From: Bacteroidales bacterium
GTDB lineage: Bacteria; Bacteroidota; Bacteroidia; Bacteroidales; JAADJA01
Reading direction: 5' to 3'
DNA length: 64,000 bases
NCBI GenBank assembly: GCA_020438105.1
Contig: JAGQVE010000006.1
Location: 62,001 to 126,000, forward strand
The notes beneath the pieces are model-generated. The model was given only the letters and a program-made list of their open reading frames with translations. It was not told where the DNA came from and searched no databases. A program made the position numbers and the translations under genes. This document shows positions 25,359-34,610 of the stretch, piece after piece. Each line of letters opens with the position of its first letter. The stretch's first letter is position 1.

Positions 25359-26942
25359 ATGAAATATTCACTTTTCGCGATTATCCCACTGATTTTAATT
25401 TTTACAAACAGTTTCGGACAGGTAAAAGATATTAATGAACTTGACAAAGAGTATCTCAATTGGTATAACTCCGATCTCGAAACAAATGAAATGGCCGGCG
25501 CCTCGGTTGACAAGGTTTATGAACAGCTGCTGGATGGCAGAGAGCCTGAGAAGGAGGTGGTAGTTGCTGTACTCGACGGCGGTGTGGATATCAATCATGA
25601 TGATTTGAAGGGTATGGTATGGATCAATGAGGATGAAATTCCGGGAAATGGGATTGATGATGATAACAACGGTTTTATTGATGATATCCATGGCTGGAAT
25701 TTTTTGGGAAATGCCGCTGGAGAAAATGTAAACCTTGAAAATATGGAATATACCAGGGTGTATGCTCAAAACAATCCTGATGATCCCAATTTTGAGAAGT
25801 CAAAAATCTTGTGGAATACTGAATATGAAGGCCGGAAGAATGAAAAAGAATTTTTAAGGAGATTCCGTGATCTGTATTATAAATCGTTGCAGATCATCAA
25901 GGATGAAACCGGTGTGGAGGTGGAGTCGGAAGAGGATCTGGCCAGGGTGAATTCGACAAATGATAGGGTGCAAGCCTCAAAACACTGGATTCAGCAAACT
26001 TATAATATGGGTCTCACCAATGAGGACCTGGATAAGATCATGGATCAGAACGATAAGTTCATGAAATATTACCTCAACAAAACCCTTGATTCCAGGAAGA
26101 TTGTAGGCGATGATCCGGACGATATTACAGATACAAATTATGGAAACCCGGATGTGATCGGACCCAGGCCCGACCATGGAACTTCTGTGTCAGGAGTTAT
26201 AGCGGCAGTGCGCAATAATGATTTGGGTATCAACGGCGTGGCAACAAATGTAAAGATCATGGTGATTCGGATTGTGCCCGACGGGGATGAAAGAGACAAA
26301 GACATCGCCCTTGGTATTCGTTATGCCGTTGATAATGGAGCCGATATTGTAAACATGAGTTTTGGAAAACAAATAACTACTCACAAGGACTGGGTTGATG
26401 AAGCCATAAAATATGCCGATGAAAAGGGCGTGCTGCTGGTGCATGCCGCCGGCAACGACGGTTTTAATATTGATATTGAGGATTCATTCCCAAATGATAA
26501 ATTTCTGGATGGTACCATGCCTTCAAACTTTATAAGTGTGGGAGCCCAGCACGCGGAGCTGGATAAGAACTTCCCCGCTTCGTTCTCAAATTATGGCCAG
26601 AAACAAGTGGACCTGTTCGCGCCGGGATGTGATATCATCTCATTGGATACCGCAAATTGTTACAGCCAGAATGACGGTACAAGTGTAGCCGCTCCTGTGG
26701 TGACGGGTGTGGCAGCGCTTATCCTGGTTTATTTTCCCGGGATTACACCCCAGGAGATGATTGGTTTGCTGATGGAGAGTTCTTATAAAATCAAAAAGCC
26801 TAAAATGTACCTGCCCGGAGATGGGCGAAAGCGAAAAAAAGCGAAGTTTGTTTCCATGTCGAAAAGTGGCGGAATACTAAATGCTTACACAGCTTTTTTA
26901 CTGGCTTCCGAAAGGTATGATGATAAGCTTACTTTGCATTAA
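25359..26942 (+). CDS. Secreted S8 peptidase with long insertion
   Basis: A 527-residue subtilase with a signal peptide (cut near NSFGQ). The catalytic residues are D73 (VAVLDGGVD), H273 (PDHGTSVSG) and S442 (DGTSVAAPVVTG), with the oxyanion Asn region FVHAAGND/MSFG between. D and H are about 200 residues apart, against roughly 35-60 in ordinary subtilisins, because of an acidic, helical insertion (residues about 95-265). No T9SS tail is seen, so it is probably periplasmic. Its 3' end overlaps the convergent zinc-ribbon gene by 4 bases. Confidence 0.9.
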   Translation: MKYSLFAIIPLILIFTNSFGQVKDINELDKEYLNWYNSDLETNEMAGASVDKVYEQLLDGREPEKEVVVAVLDGGVDINHDDLKGMVWINEDEIPGNGIDDDNNGFIDDIHGWNFLGNAAGENVNLENMEYTRVYAQNNPDDPNFEKSKILWNTEYEGRKNEKEFLRRFRDLYYKSLQIIKDETGVEVESEEDLARVNSTNDRVQASKHWIQQTYNMGLTNEDLDKIMDQNDKFMKYYLNKTLDSRKIVGDDPDDITDTNYGNPDVIGPRPDHGTSVSGVIAAVRNNDLGINGVATNVKIMVIRIVPDGDERDKDIALGIRYAVDNGADIVNMSFGKQITTHKDWVDEAIKYADEKGVLLVHAAGNDGFNIDIEDSFPNDKFLDGTMPSNFISVGAQHAELDKNFPASFSNYGQKQVDLFAPGCDIISLDTANCYSQNDGTSVAAPVVTGVAALILVYFPGITPQEMIGLLMESSYKIKKPKMYLPGDGRKRKKAKFVSMSKSGGILNAYTAFLLASERYDDKLTLH

Positions 26943-27817
26943 TTGATTGTTGCAAGCAAGTTGAACTGCGGCTGCGTCATGGCAAAATCGGTTGTAATAC
27001 TTACCGAGTTGATAATTCGTTCACTGATTTCATAACCGGCTTTATCCTTGTAATCGTACGCCACAAAAACCTGCCACATTGCATTGCCTTTTACGAACAT
27101 GGCCATACGATAGCCAATTATCATGTTGTTCTCCTTATACTTCCCGGTAACGAGTGCTCCCTGTAATTCACCTTTACGAAGCGGCGAAACATCTTGCTGG
27201 AAATCGGAAAGGCCCGGTTTGTTTTTTATTTCATTAAGCGATCCTTGTACCGCACCCTCCAGCGAAGCATTAATTTCAGGCACATATTCCACAGAATTGG
27301 TCATTATCATTAACTTTTGGTTCATTACACTGCTGGTGTAAGTTTCCATACTCAAAAGATATTTTTTTGATTCTTCGGGGATTTCATCTTCAATCAGATC
27401 GCTCGGTTTCATTTTTATGGGAGCATCTATTGAGAGTCCCAGGGTGCCGCAGGTTTGCGTCGTCCACTTGCCGTCTCTGTATTTTTCAAGGTTGGGAAAT
27501 AAAAACTCCTTGATAACATAGGAAGTGCCCAGCCCTACGATGATTACCAATGAGATCCCAATCAATATCCCGATCCATGTTTTATTTGAAATCTTTTTTC
27601 TTGGTTTAGGTTTATCTGCCTCAATAGCCTGGTACTGGGTTTCAGAAACACAAACTTCCTGCTGATAACTTTCAAATGATTTGCCCGGATTGAGCATTTG
27701 CCAGTTCGAAAAATTGTTGTGCATTTTTTTGCCGCAGCTGCCACAAAAAACCAAATAACTGGTTTTCATTTCATTCAGGTGCCCGCAGTGCTCGCATTTC
27801 AGGAAATAATTTGACAT
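26939..27817 (-). CDS. Zinc-ribbon membrane protein, unknown function
   Basis: A 292-residue protein. An N-terminal zinc ribbon (CEHC at 8-11, CGSC at 25-28) should be cytosolic. One membrane segment (about 82-105) follows, then a C-terminal domain of about 180 residues outside the membrane, with alternating strands and helices (PIKMKPSDLIEDEIP...; YDYKDKAGYEISERIINSVSI) that recalls PsbP/MOG1-like folds. The layout is common in phylum proteins of unknown role. Confidence 0.65.
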   Translation of the reverse strand: MSNYFLKCEHCGHLNEMKTSYLVFCGSCGKKMHNNFSNWQMLNPGKSFESYQQEVCVSETQYQAIEADKPKPRKKISNKTWIGILIGISLVIIVGLGTSYVIKEFLFPNLEKYRDGKWTTQTCGTLGLSIDAPIKMKPSDLIEDEIPEESKKYLLSMETYTSSVMNQKLMIMTNSVEYVPEINASLEGAVQGSLNEIKNKPGLSDFQQDVSPLRKGELQGALVTGKYKENNMIIGYRMAMFVKGNAMWQVFVAYDYKDKAGYEISERIINSVSITTDFAMTQPQFNLLATIN

Positions 27818-27999
27818 AATTGGATTTTGTTTTTGAACTTTTTAACGATCATGCAAGATACAAATTATGCTTTTTGGATTTTAATAATTGTTAAATCCGG
27901 CGAGTTTAAAGGTGAAATTTATGCCTGCTCAAATGTTGTTAACATCAAAATCAGCAGAAATCGCAGAGAATTTTAATTCCTTTATTTTTGCATTTGAAT

Positions 28000-28662
28000 A
28001 TGGAAAGTTTTCAAAATAAACACATCAATATCCACACACATCATCCGAAAGGGAAGGGGGTTGAAATTGTAAACCTTTTCCCTGACGGTTTGGTTTCCGG
28101 TCAATTGCCCGAATTGTGCAGTGTGGGGATTCATCCCTGGCATATCAGGGATAATTGGGAACAGCAATTTCAAAAAGTGGAAGCTACAGCCAGAGAACAT
28201 AGGGTTTATGCCATTGGCGAAACGGGATTGGATAAATTGACCGACTCATCTATGGATTTGCAAATTGAAGTGTTTAAAAAACACATCGAATTGTCAGAGA
28301 GATATCAAAAGCCATTGATCATTCATTGTGTAAAGGCATTTAATGAGCTTATTGAACTGAAAAAAAATATCCATCCCACAGCGTCATGGATTGTGCACGG
28401 ATTTGATAAAAACCTGCAGGTGGCCGATATGCTGATCCGCCATGAAATTTATATGTCGTTCGGAAAGGCTTTGCTTAAACCCGATTCCAATGCACGGAAG
28501 GTTCTGCCTGAAATTCCTGATGAGGTATACCTGCTGGAGACCGATGATATGGAAATCAGCATTGAGGAGGTTTACAGGGAAGCTGCCGGTTTGGTTGATC
28601 TGGATGAACAAAAAATGAAAGACCTCATGTTCCTTAATTTTATCAATTGTTTTAGAATTTAA
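28000..28662 (+). CDS. TatD family metal-dependent hydrolase
   Basis: A 220-residue TIM-barrel hydrolase, shorter than typical TatD (about 260). Metal ligands are visible: HTHHP near residue 12, GETGLD (about 74-79), HCVKAFNEL, WIVHGFDKN and ETDDMEI near the end. TatD proteins are linked to DNA 3'-end processing and D-Tyr-tRNA or DNase activity. I start at the ATG at 28000; an in-frame TTG 12 bases earlier sits inside a -7 element (TATTTTTG, 27983-27990). The tcdA start lies one base after its stop, so they are probably co-transcribed. Confidence 0.82.
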   Translation: MESFQNKHINIHTHHPKGKGVEIVNLFPDGLVSGQLPELCSVGIHPWHIRDNWEQQFQKVEATAREHRVYAIGETGLDKLTDSSMDLQIEVFKKHIELSERYQKPLIIHCVKAFNELIELKKNIHPTASWIVHGFDKNLQVADMLIRHEIYMSFGKALLKPDSNARKVLPEIPDEVYLLETDDMEISIEEVYREAAGLVDLDEQKMKDLMFLNFINCFRI

Positions 28663-28663
28663 A

Positions 28664-29386
28664 ATGGCAACTGCTAACTGGAAAGAAAGGACCAATCTTT
28701 TGCTGGGTGAGGAGGTGTTGGTAAAACTGAATGCTGCACACGTATTGGTAGCCGGGCTTGGCGGTGTGGGTGGCTATGCGGCGGAGGCGGTTTGCCGTGC
28801 AGGGGTGGGTGAAATGACCATTGTGGATAATGATCTGGTTTCGGCATCAAACCGGAACCGGCAGTTGCTGGCGCTCACAAGCACCGAAGGCAAACACAAA
28901 ACCGACCTGATGGCTGAACGGCTCCTTGATATCAATCCCGATCTTAAACTGCACCGTTTTTCGGTTTATCTGAAAGATGAGCAGATCCCTGAAATCCTCA
29001 ATACCCGCTTTGATTATGTGATTGATGCTATTGATACCCTTTCGCCCAAGATATTTTTTATTAAACATTGTATCGATCAACAATTACCACTGGTTTCGTC
29101 GATGGGAGCAGGAGGCCGGGTGGATCCGCAACAAGTGCGCGTCGCTGATGTTTCGCAATCGTTTGGTTGCCCGTTTGCACAGGTTGTGCGTAAAAAAATC
29201 CATGGCTGGGGCATTCGAGAGGGATTTAAAGTAGTGTTTTCTCCTGAAAAAGTTCGCAAAGGTTCGGTGATCGTTACGGATGACTCACCCAATAAAAAAT
29301 CAACGGTAGGAACTATTTCTTATATGCCGGCGGTTTTCGGACTGATGGCTGCTTCTGTTGTTATCAGGGAGCTGGCTGAAATATAA
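28664..29386 (+). CDS. tcdA: tRNA threonylcarbamoyladenosine dehydratase
   Basis: A 240-residue E1-like (ThiF/MoeB) enzyme that uses ATP to close t6A37 of tRNA into its cyclic form. It has the nucleotide-binding motif VAGLGGVGGYAAEAV (29-43), the ATP site aspartate/arginines in DNDLVSASNRNRQ, and the family's GAGGRVDP and FGCPFAQVVRKK segments. It lacks the zinc CxxC pairs of MoeB/ThiF, as expected for TcdA/CsdL. It follows tatD directly and ends 3 bases before the convergent GH13 gene. Confidence 0.92.
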   Translation: MATANWKERTNLLLGEEVLVKLNAAHVLVAGLGGVGGYAAEAVCRAGVGEMTIVDNDLVSASNRNRQLLALTSTEGKHKTDLMAERLLDINPDLKLHRFSVYLKDEQIPEILNTRFDYVIDAIDTLSPKIFFIKHCIDQQLPLVSSMGAGGRVDPQQVRVADVSQSFGCPFAQVVRKKIHGWGIREGFKVVFSPEKVRKGSVIVTDDSPNKKSTVGTISYMPAVFGLMAASVVIRELAEI

Positions 29387-29389
29387 AAG

Positions 29390-30706
29390 TCAGGATTTCT
29401 CGAGAATAATAAAACCAAAGGCAGTAAGATCATAAATGCTTTCTTCAGATAATTTTACCAGGTTTTTTTCAAATACATTCTTGTAAGCCCCTGTTAGTTT
29501 GGAAAAGTCAAATTGTGTTTTCTGATTTTCATTTGAAAAATTAAATATTCCGATCACAATTTGTCCGTTTTTTTCACGGTAAAAGGAAATGACCTGCTGG
29601 GGATGATCATTGATGATCTGGTTCATCTGCCCGCCGTAGTTCCCATTCCAAAGGGCCTGGTTGCGGTGTTTTAATTCAAATAGTGTTTGATAGATTTTAG
29701 CATTGGGATGATCTTTCCAAATAATGGAATCTTTGTCGAAAAACTTCAGTGAACGACCCAATCCTGCTTCCTGACCGCTATACACCAAAGGCATTCCGTT
29801 AACCATTCCGGCAAAGACCATAAACAACGGAAGTGCTTCACCGAAGTTTTTCACAGGATTGCCTTCCCAGGCATTTTTATCGTGGTTGTCGGTGAAATTC
29901 ATGCGGTACGCAGCTGCAGGAAAGGTGTTTACATCATGTGCCAGGTACTCAGTAAGAATGTGCATTTTGGACGGGTCTTTGGAAACGGTCACCATTTTCT
30001 CCCATAAGCTCCAGGCATAGGTCATGTCAAAAGCCTTTTGATGCAGATCGCGCGACTCCCATTCGGCCAGCATAAAAACAGGTTTGATCCGGTCCAGCTC
30101 AGCACGGGCGGTTTCCCAAAAATCAACAGGGACAAATCCGGCCACATCGCACCTGAATCCATCAATGCCGGTCTCTTTGACCCAATATTTCATGGCTTCG
30201 GTCATGTACTGACGAAATGCCGGCTGACTGAAATCAAATTCAATGATATCGTCCCAATCATACCATGGCGTTGACCTGAAATTGCCTTCATCTGTTTTGG
30301 TGTACCATTCGGGATGGATTTGCACTAATTCATTATCCCATGCCGAGTGGTTGGCCACCCAGTCGATGATGATGTACATTCCCAGCGCATGCACCTGTTT
30401 CACCAGTTTTTTGAGATCCTCCAGGGTTCCAAACTCGGGATTTACATCATAAAAATCGCGGATGGAATAAAAGCTGCCCAGTGTGCCCTTCCGGTTTTTA
30501 ACGCCTATGGGATGAATGGGCATCAACCATAAAATATCAACACCCATTTGCCTCAATCGTGGCAGATGTGTGGCAAATGCCTCAAAAGTGCCTTCGGTGG
30601 TGTATTGCCGCAGATTTACTTCATAAATGGTGGCGTTTTTGCTCCATTCAGGGTGCTTGATTTGCACATATTTTTTGGGTTGATATTTCTTCAGGTCGTG
30701 CGGCAT
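29390..30706 (-). CDS. Cytosolic alpha-amylase family enzyme (GH13)
   Basis: A 438-residue GH13 glycosidase without a signal peptide. The four conserved regions are present: DWVANH (115-120), GFRCDVAGF with nucleophile D187, LAEWE with acid/base E215, and FTDNHDKN with D276. It probably acts on intracellular alpha-glucans or maltodextrins. Its start overlaps the stop of the upstream HEAT-like gene by one base (TGATG), so the two are translationally coupled. Confidence 0.93.
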   Translation of the reverse strand: MPHDLKKYQPKKYVQIKHPEWSKNATIYEVNLRQYTTEGTFEAFATHLPRLRQMGVDILWLMPIHPIGVKNRKGTLGSFYSIRDFYDVNPEFGTLEDLKKLVKQVHALGMYIIIDWVANHSAWDNELVQIHPEWYTKTDEGNFRSTPWYDWDDIIEFDFSQPAFRQYMTEAMKYWVKETGIDGFRCDVAGFVPVDFWETARAELDRIKPVFMLAEWESRDLHQKAFDMTYAWSLWEKMVTVSKDPSKMHILTEYLAHDVNTFPAAAYRMNFTDNHDKNAWEGNPVKNFGEALPLFMVFAGMVNGMPLVYSGQEAGLGRSLKFFDKDSIIWKDHPNAKIYQTLFELKHRNQALWNGNYGGQMNQIINDHPQQVISFYREKNGQIVIGIFNFSNENQKTQFDFSKLTGAYKNVFEKNLVKLSEESIYDLTAFGFIILEKS

Positions 30707-31260
30707 CAGGTTAACAGGTTGGTTTCTTTTATCAGTATAGGCAACATTTTGGCAATCCGGGTCTTCATCCCTGTCGACATAAACTCCCTTTGTTGCTCTA
30801 TCACCGAAATTAATTCAAATTTCAGGTCGGGATACTGGTTGGATATTTTGTTTAATACATCAAGAGCATAAGCCTGAACAGCAATTTTCTCGTTTTGGTC
30901 GGTAAACCACTTAAAGCAGATTTCGAGCAGTTTGGACGTAGTTACTTCATCCAGATCAAAATCATGGTCAGCATAAGTTTTAATGATCTCTCTTTTTACG
31001 CTGTCGTGTTTCATGTCTGGCATTTTTGCTACAATTTCGGCTGCATAAGGTTTAAAAAGACCGGGATGATTTAATGTAGCAAAATTAACCACCCTTGAAG
31101 CCCTTTGCGAAAGTGCTCCCTTTTCCCTGAGGGTAATTTCCAGAAATTGTTTGAAAAGTACAGGATTGTCACCGACTAACTGAACCACCATGTCAATTCC
31201 TTTTCGGGAACTGTCGCCAAGCAATTCATTGATCGATTCAGTATCCTGCAAAGCTGCCAT
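30706..31260 (-). CDS. HEAT/ARM-like helical protein
   Basis: A 184-residue all-helical cytosolic protein. Regular amphipathic helices (GIDMVVQLVGDNPVLFKQFLEITLREKGALSQRASRVVNFA) resemble HEAT/ARM scaffold repeats, with no catalytic motif. It overlaps the GH13 start by one base and begins 4 bases after the T9SS gene stop, so it sits in the middle of a three-gene operon. Confidence 0.65.
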   Translation of the reverse strand: MAALQDTESINELLGDSSRKGIDMVVQLVGDNPVLFKQFLEITLREKGALSQRASRVVNFATLNHPGLFKPYAAEIVAKMPDMKHDSVKREIIKTYADHDFDLDEVTTSKLLEICFKWFTDQNEKIAVQAYALDVLNKISNQYPDLKFELISVIEQQREFMSTGMKTRIAKMLPILIKETNLLT

Positions 31261-31264
31261 TGGA

Positions 31265-32689
31265 TTAGCGCATCAACACTATTTTTTGTGTGTTTGTCGT
31301 GCCATCAGGGAGGACCAGTTTTACAAAGTAGAGCCCTTGTGTAAGATGATCTATGGTGCTTTGATAATGTGTACCTGTAAAGCGAAACTCCTCCACAAGT
31401 AATCCAGAGGAATTAAATAGCAACGCTGTTTTTTCTTCAAAGGGATCACCCTCTTCAATAGCTATGTTGATAGTTCCGGTTGAAGGATTCGGATATATTG
31501 AAACCTCATGCTCAGAGGCTAACTCCTGCTTTCCAACCGTTATAGTGAACCAGGATGTATCGATCATGATTGATGTAACAAAAACTTTTCTTTTTGGGGG
31601 CTGAAAGGATGTATCAGATTGAGTCCCGGCAATAATTAACTGATCACCAATCCAAAGCATTTTATTTACCTTGGGAGATAACTTTGGAACAATAATTGAA
31701 TTTATCAGTGTGCCCTCTTCAGCTTGAATAATAGAAATTAATATTCCACTATTAATACCTTGAGTTTCGGAAGCCGCAATAAGATAATCATTATAAATCC
31801 TTAATGACGCTATTGAAGGTGAGCCCGGAGAATCCAGATCTTCGTACCATATAAAATTACCCTCATCATCAGTTAATACAATATTTCCAACAGTTCCGCT
31901 TATTAAATATTCTTTGGTATTTACAAAATAAAATTTGCTTGAATCAATTATTATATCTAAATTGAAAGCATAGATTTCATTGAGTTTATTATAATACATG
32001 AATTCTCCATCATTGGGTTGAAAAGCCCATAAAGTTGGGTGTGGATATTCGAAATTATTGTCCCAGCCTGTTACAATAATTCTATCCTCATTGTAAAATT
32101 TAACAGATTTGAATTCATCAGTGGTGAAATCAATATTCCAAATTGTATCCCATGTGGGCGTATTGCGATTGAACCTTAATACTTTAGAGAAATTTTTATT
32201 TAGTACATTTGATTGAATTGCAACAATGTCATTATTAGGCATTTCCAAAATTCTTGAAAAAAAATTAGTAGAATCAGGCACATTAAATTCGTCGATTAAA
32301 TCACCGTTTTCACTGATAGTAAGGATGCGACCCGACTTTAAAAAAGATCCAGGAATCATGTAATTACCATCCGACAATCCAGCAATTTCATAAACACTAA
32401 ATGTCGTGTCAAATTCAAACAATGTAAAGTTCAAGCTATCACCAGTTGCCCCTCTTATCTTCGAAATAAACATTTGAGATCTTACTTTGAAAGTTGCATC
32501 ATTATTATCGGTGATACCCATTACGAGTAAATCCCCACTAGGTGTAAGTGTCATATCAATAATCGTGTCGTGATAGCTTACTTTATAAGATGTATCATAT
32601 ACATATATTACTGTATCCTGAGCGATTGTTCTTTGATTTGTATATAACAAGCCGATAAACAGAATTAAAATTACGATGTATTTCTTCAT
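31265..32689 (-). CDS. Secreted beta-propeller-like protein with T9SS tail
   Basis: A 474-residue protein with a signal peptide, about 360 residues of repeating strands that look like a beta-propeller (GDLLVMGITDNND, GNYMIPGSFLKSGR, NDIVAIQSN, DRIIVTGWDNN), and a type A T9SS sorting domain (SIYPNPSTGTINIAI...GLYFVKLVLPDGT). Surface exposure is expected; the ligand is unknown. It is the first gene of the operon leading to the HEAT-like and GH13 genes. Confidence 0.82.
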   Translation of the reverse strand: MKKYIVILILFIGLLYTNQRTIAQDTVIYVYDTSYKVSYHDTIIDMTLTPSGDLLVMGITDNNDATFKVRSQMFISKIRGATGDSLNFTLFEFDTTFSVYEIAGLSDGNYMIPGSFLKSGRILTISENGDLIDEFNVPDSTNFFSRILEMPNNDIVAIQSNVLNKNFSKVLRFNRNTPTWDTIWNIDFTTDEFKSVKFYNEDRIIVTGWDNNFEYPHPTLWAFQPNDGEFMYYNKLNEIYAFNLDIIIDSSKFYFVNTKEYLISGTVGNIVLTDDEGNFIWYEDLDSPGSPSIASLRIYNDYLIAASETQGINSGILISIIQAEEGTLINSIIVPKLSPKVNKMLWIGDQLIIAGTQSDTSFQPPKRKVFVTSIMIDTSWFTITVGKQELASEHEVSIYPNPSTGTINIAIEEGDPFEEKTALLFNSSGLLVEEFRFTGTHYQSTIDHLTQGLYFVKLVLPDGTTNTQKIVLMR

Positions 32690-32817
32690 TGAAGTAATTT
32701 CAAAATTTGTGTAAATATATAAAATTGAGTAATAAAGCGTTGTAATTTGTTATTATTATGACAGATTGCAACATCCACTGGTTGCCTTAAACTGGGTTGA
32801 TTTATTGTTTTAACTCC

Positions 32818-33904
32818 TTAACCCCCGAATTCCATGAGGTAGGCTTTGATAAAGTCTTCCAAATCGCCATCCATTACCGCCTGTGTATTACCAGTCTCCA
32901 CACCGGTTCTTAAATCCTTCACCAGCTTATACGGGTGCATCACATAATTGCGAATTTGTGAACCCCATTCTATTTTTTTCTTTGAACCTTCAATGGCAGC
33001 CTGCGCTTCTTTTTTCTTACGAAGTTCGATTTCATATAACTGCGAACGCAACATCTGCATTGCTTTATCCCTGTTTTGTCCCTGGCTGCGCGTTTCCTGG
33101 CACTCAACGATGATCCCCGAAGGCTGATGTCTGAGGCGTACCGCTGTTTCTACCTTATTCACATTTTGCCCGCCGGGACCGCTTGATCTGAATGTATCCC
33201 AGGTTATATCAGACGGATTGATATCTATGTGAATATTTTCATCTACCACCGGGTAAACATATACCGAAGCAAATGACGTGTGACGTTTATTTGCTGCATC
33301 AAAGGGCGAAAGCCGCACCAACCGGTGCACTCCGTTTTCGCCTTTGAGGTATCCAAAGGCAAACTCGCCACTGAATTCGAGCGATACCGATTTTACACCG
33401 GTCACATCCCCTTCCTGTAAGTCGAGTTCTTTAACTTTATAATCGTTTCGCTCACCCCAGCGGATATACATGCGCATTAGCATCGAAGCCCAATCATTGC
33501 TTTCTGTACCACCGGCTCCTGCATTGATCTGCAAAATAGCGTCCAGCCTGTCTTCTTCGCCACTGAGCATGCGCATGAATTCAAGGTCTTCCACCTTTTT
33601 TAAACTGAGATTATACTGTTTGTCAAGGTCTTCCTCCGAAGCTTCCTCCATTTCGAAAAACTCATGGATTACCTGCAGGTCTTCAACTGCGGTTTTAACT
33701 TCGTCAAATTTTTTGGTCCAGTTCTTTTTTTCTTTGATTGATTTCAGAACTTCTTCAGCATTCCTGGGGTCATTCCAGAAGTCCTGTTGCTGGGTGATTT
33801 CTTCTTCCTCTTTTATTTTTGCCTGCTTTCCATCAATGTCAAAGGAACCTCCTCAAGGCTTCCAGCCTTTCGCGCAGGTCTTTGATATCTTCTTTTAAAA
33901 TCAT
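32818..33904 (-). CDS. prfB: Peptide chain release factor 2, programmed +1 frameshift
   Basis: RF2 releases finished proteins at UGA and UAA. The gene is split. ATG at 33904 opens a 21-codon frame ([20 protein letters not shown] then L) that ends at TGA 33839-33841. The slip site CTT-TGA-C is preceded by a Shine-Dalgarno-like AGGAGG, as in the classic autoregulated prfB. After skipping the T at 33841 the main frame runs 33840-32818 ([10 protein letters not shown]...), giving about 361 residues. The peptide anticodon SPF (RLSPFDA) and the catalytic GGQ ([11 protein letters not shown]) are present. recX lies 74 bases upstream. Confidence 0.96.
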
Positions 33905-33978
33905 TCTGCTTGATATTTTTTCAGTTAATCTAAAATGGGTTAATTGCCCCGGTCATCGGAAATACACAATATGTTGAT

Positions 33979-34476
33979 TTAGTAATCAGCGTCCTTTCCA
34001 AAAATATCGGCTGCAACTTCGCGGGCCAATTGCAATTCGAACCCTCTTCCGAGTGCAAAGTTAATAAGTTTTCGAACTTTGGTCGAATCTTTTACCTCCG
34101 AGAGCTCCCTGGCCTTTTTCTCAAGTAAGTCGTGCAAAACCTTATGATATTCATCGTCGTCTATTTCGTTTAAGCCTTCCAAAATAAAAAGCTCAGGCAC
34201 TTTTTTTTGTTGCAAGGCAAGAAATATTTTATTCCGGCCCCACTTGTTGATCCGCAGTTTACCCCGTGCAAATGCTTTGGAAAATCGTTCCTCATTCAAA
34301 AAGTCATCTTCGATGAGTTTGTTGATAACGGCATCATATACTTCATCCTGTAGCCTGAAAGTTTTTAATTTGGTTTTTACTTCAAAAATAGAACGCTCCT
34401 GAAAGGCACAGTAACTTTTCATTTTGCTGAGTACCCAGTCAGGGATTTGATGATGCGGGCTGGTTGGTTTTTCCAT
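33979..34476 (-). CDS. recX: RecX family regulatory protein
   Basis: A 165-residue helical protein from the ATG at 34476 (the frame also opens at a TTG 11 codons earlier). RecX binds RecA filaments and modulates recombination. The three-helix repeats are visible (YCAFQERSIFEVKTKL; VINKLIEDDFLNEERFSKAFARGKLRINKWGRNKI; LINFALGRGFE). recA is not adjacent. It is divergent from the thioredoxin-like gene and upstream of prfB. Confidence 0.85.
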   Translation of the reverse strand: MEKPTSPHHQIPDWVLSKMKSYCAFQERSIFEVKTKLKTFRLQDEVYDAVINKLIEDDFLNEERFSKAFARGKLRINKWGRNKIFLALQQKKVPELFILEGLNEIDDDEYHKVLHDLLEKKARELSEVKDSTKVRKLINFALGRGFELQLAREVAADIFGKDADY

Positions 34477-34610
34477 CACTGTGTTGTTAAGATTCACAAA
34501 TTTAAGCAAAAAAGCAATTTAACCTGATTGAACGATTTGATTCACAGCGGTTGAATTAGATGCGCTGCTTTGCCCGAATTGATTAAATTTGCCCCTTCAA
34601 ATAATTTATT

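Noticed and set aside
33470..33898. 142-residue plus-strand ORF opposite prfB
   Set aside because: Antisense shadow of prfB; the minus strand encodes a fully recognised RF2, including the frameshift junction in the same stretch.
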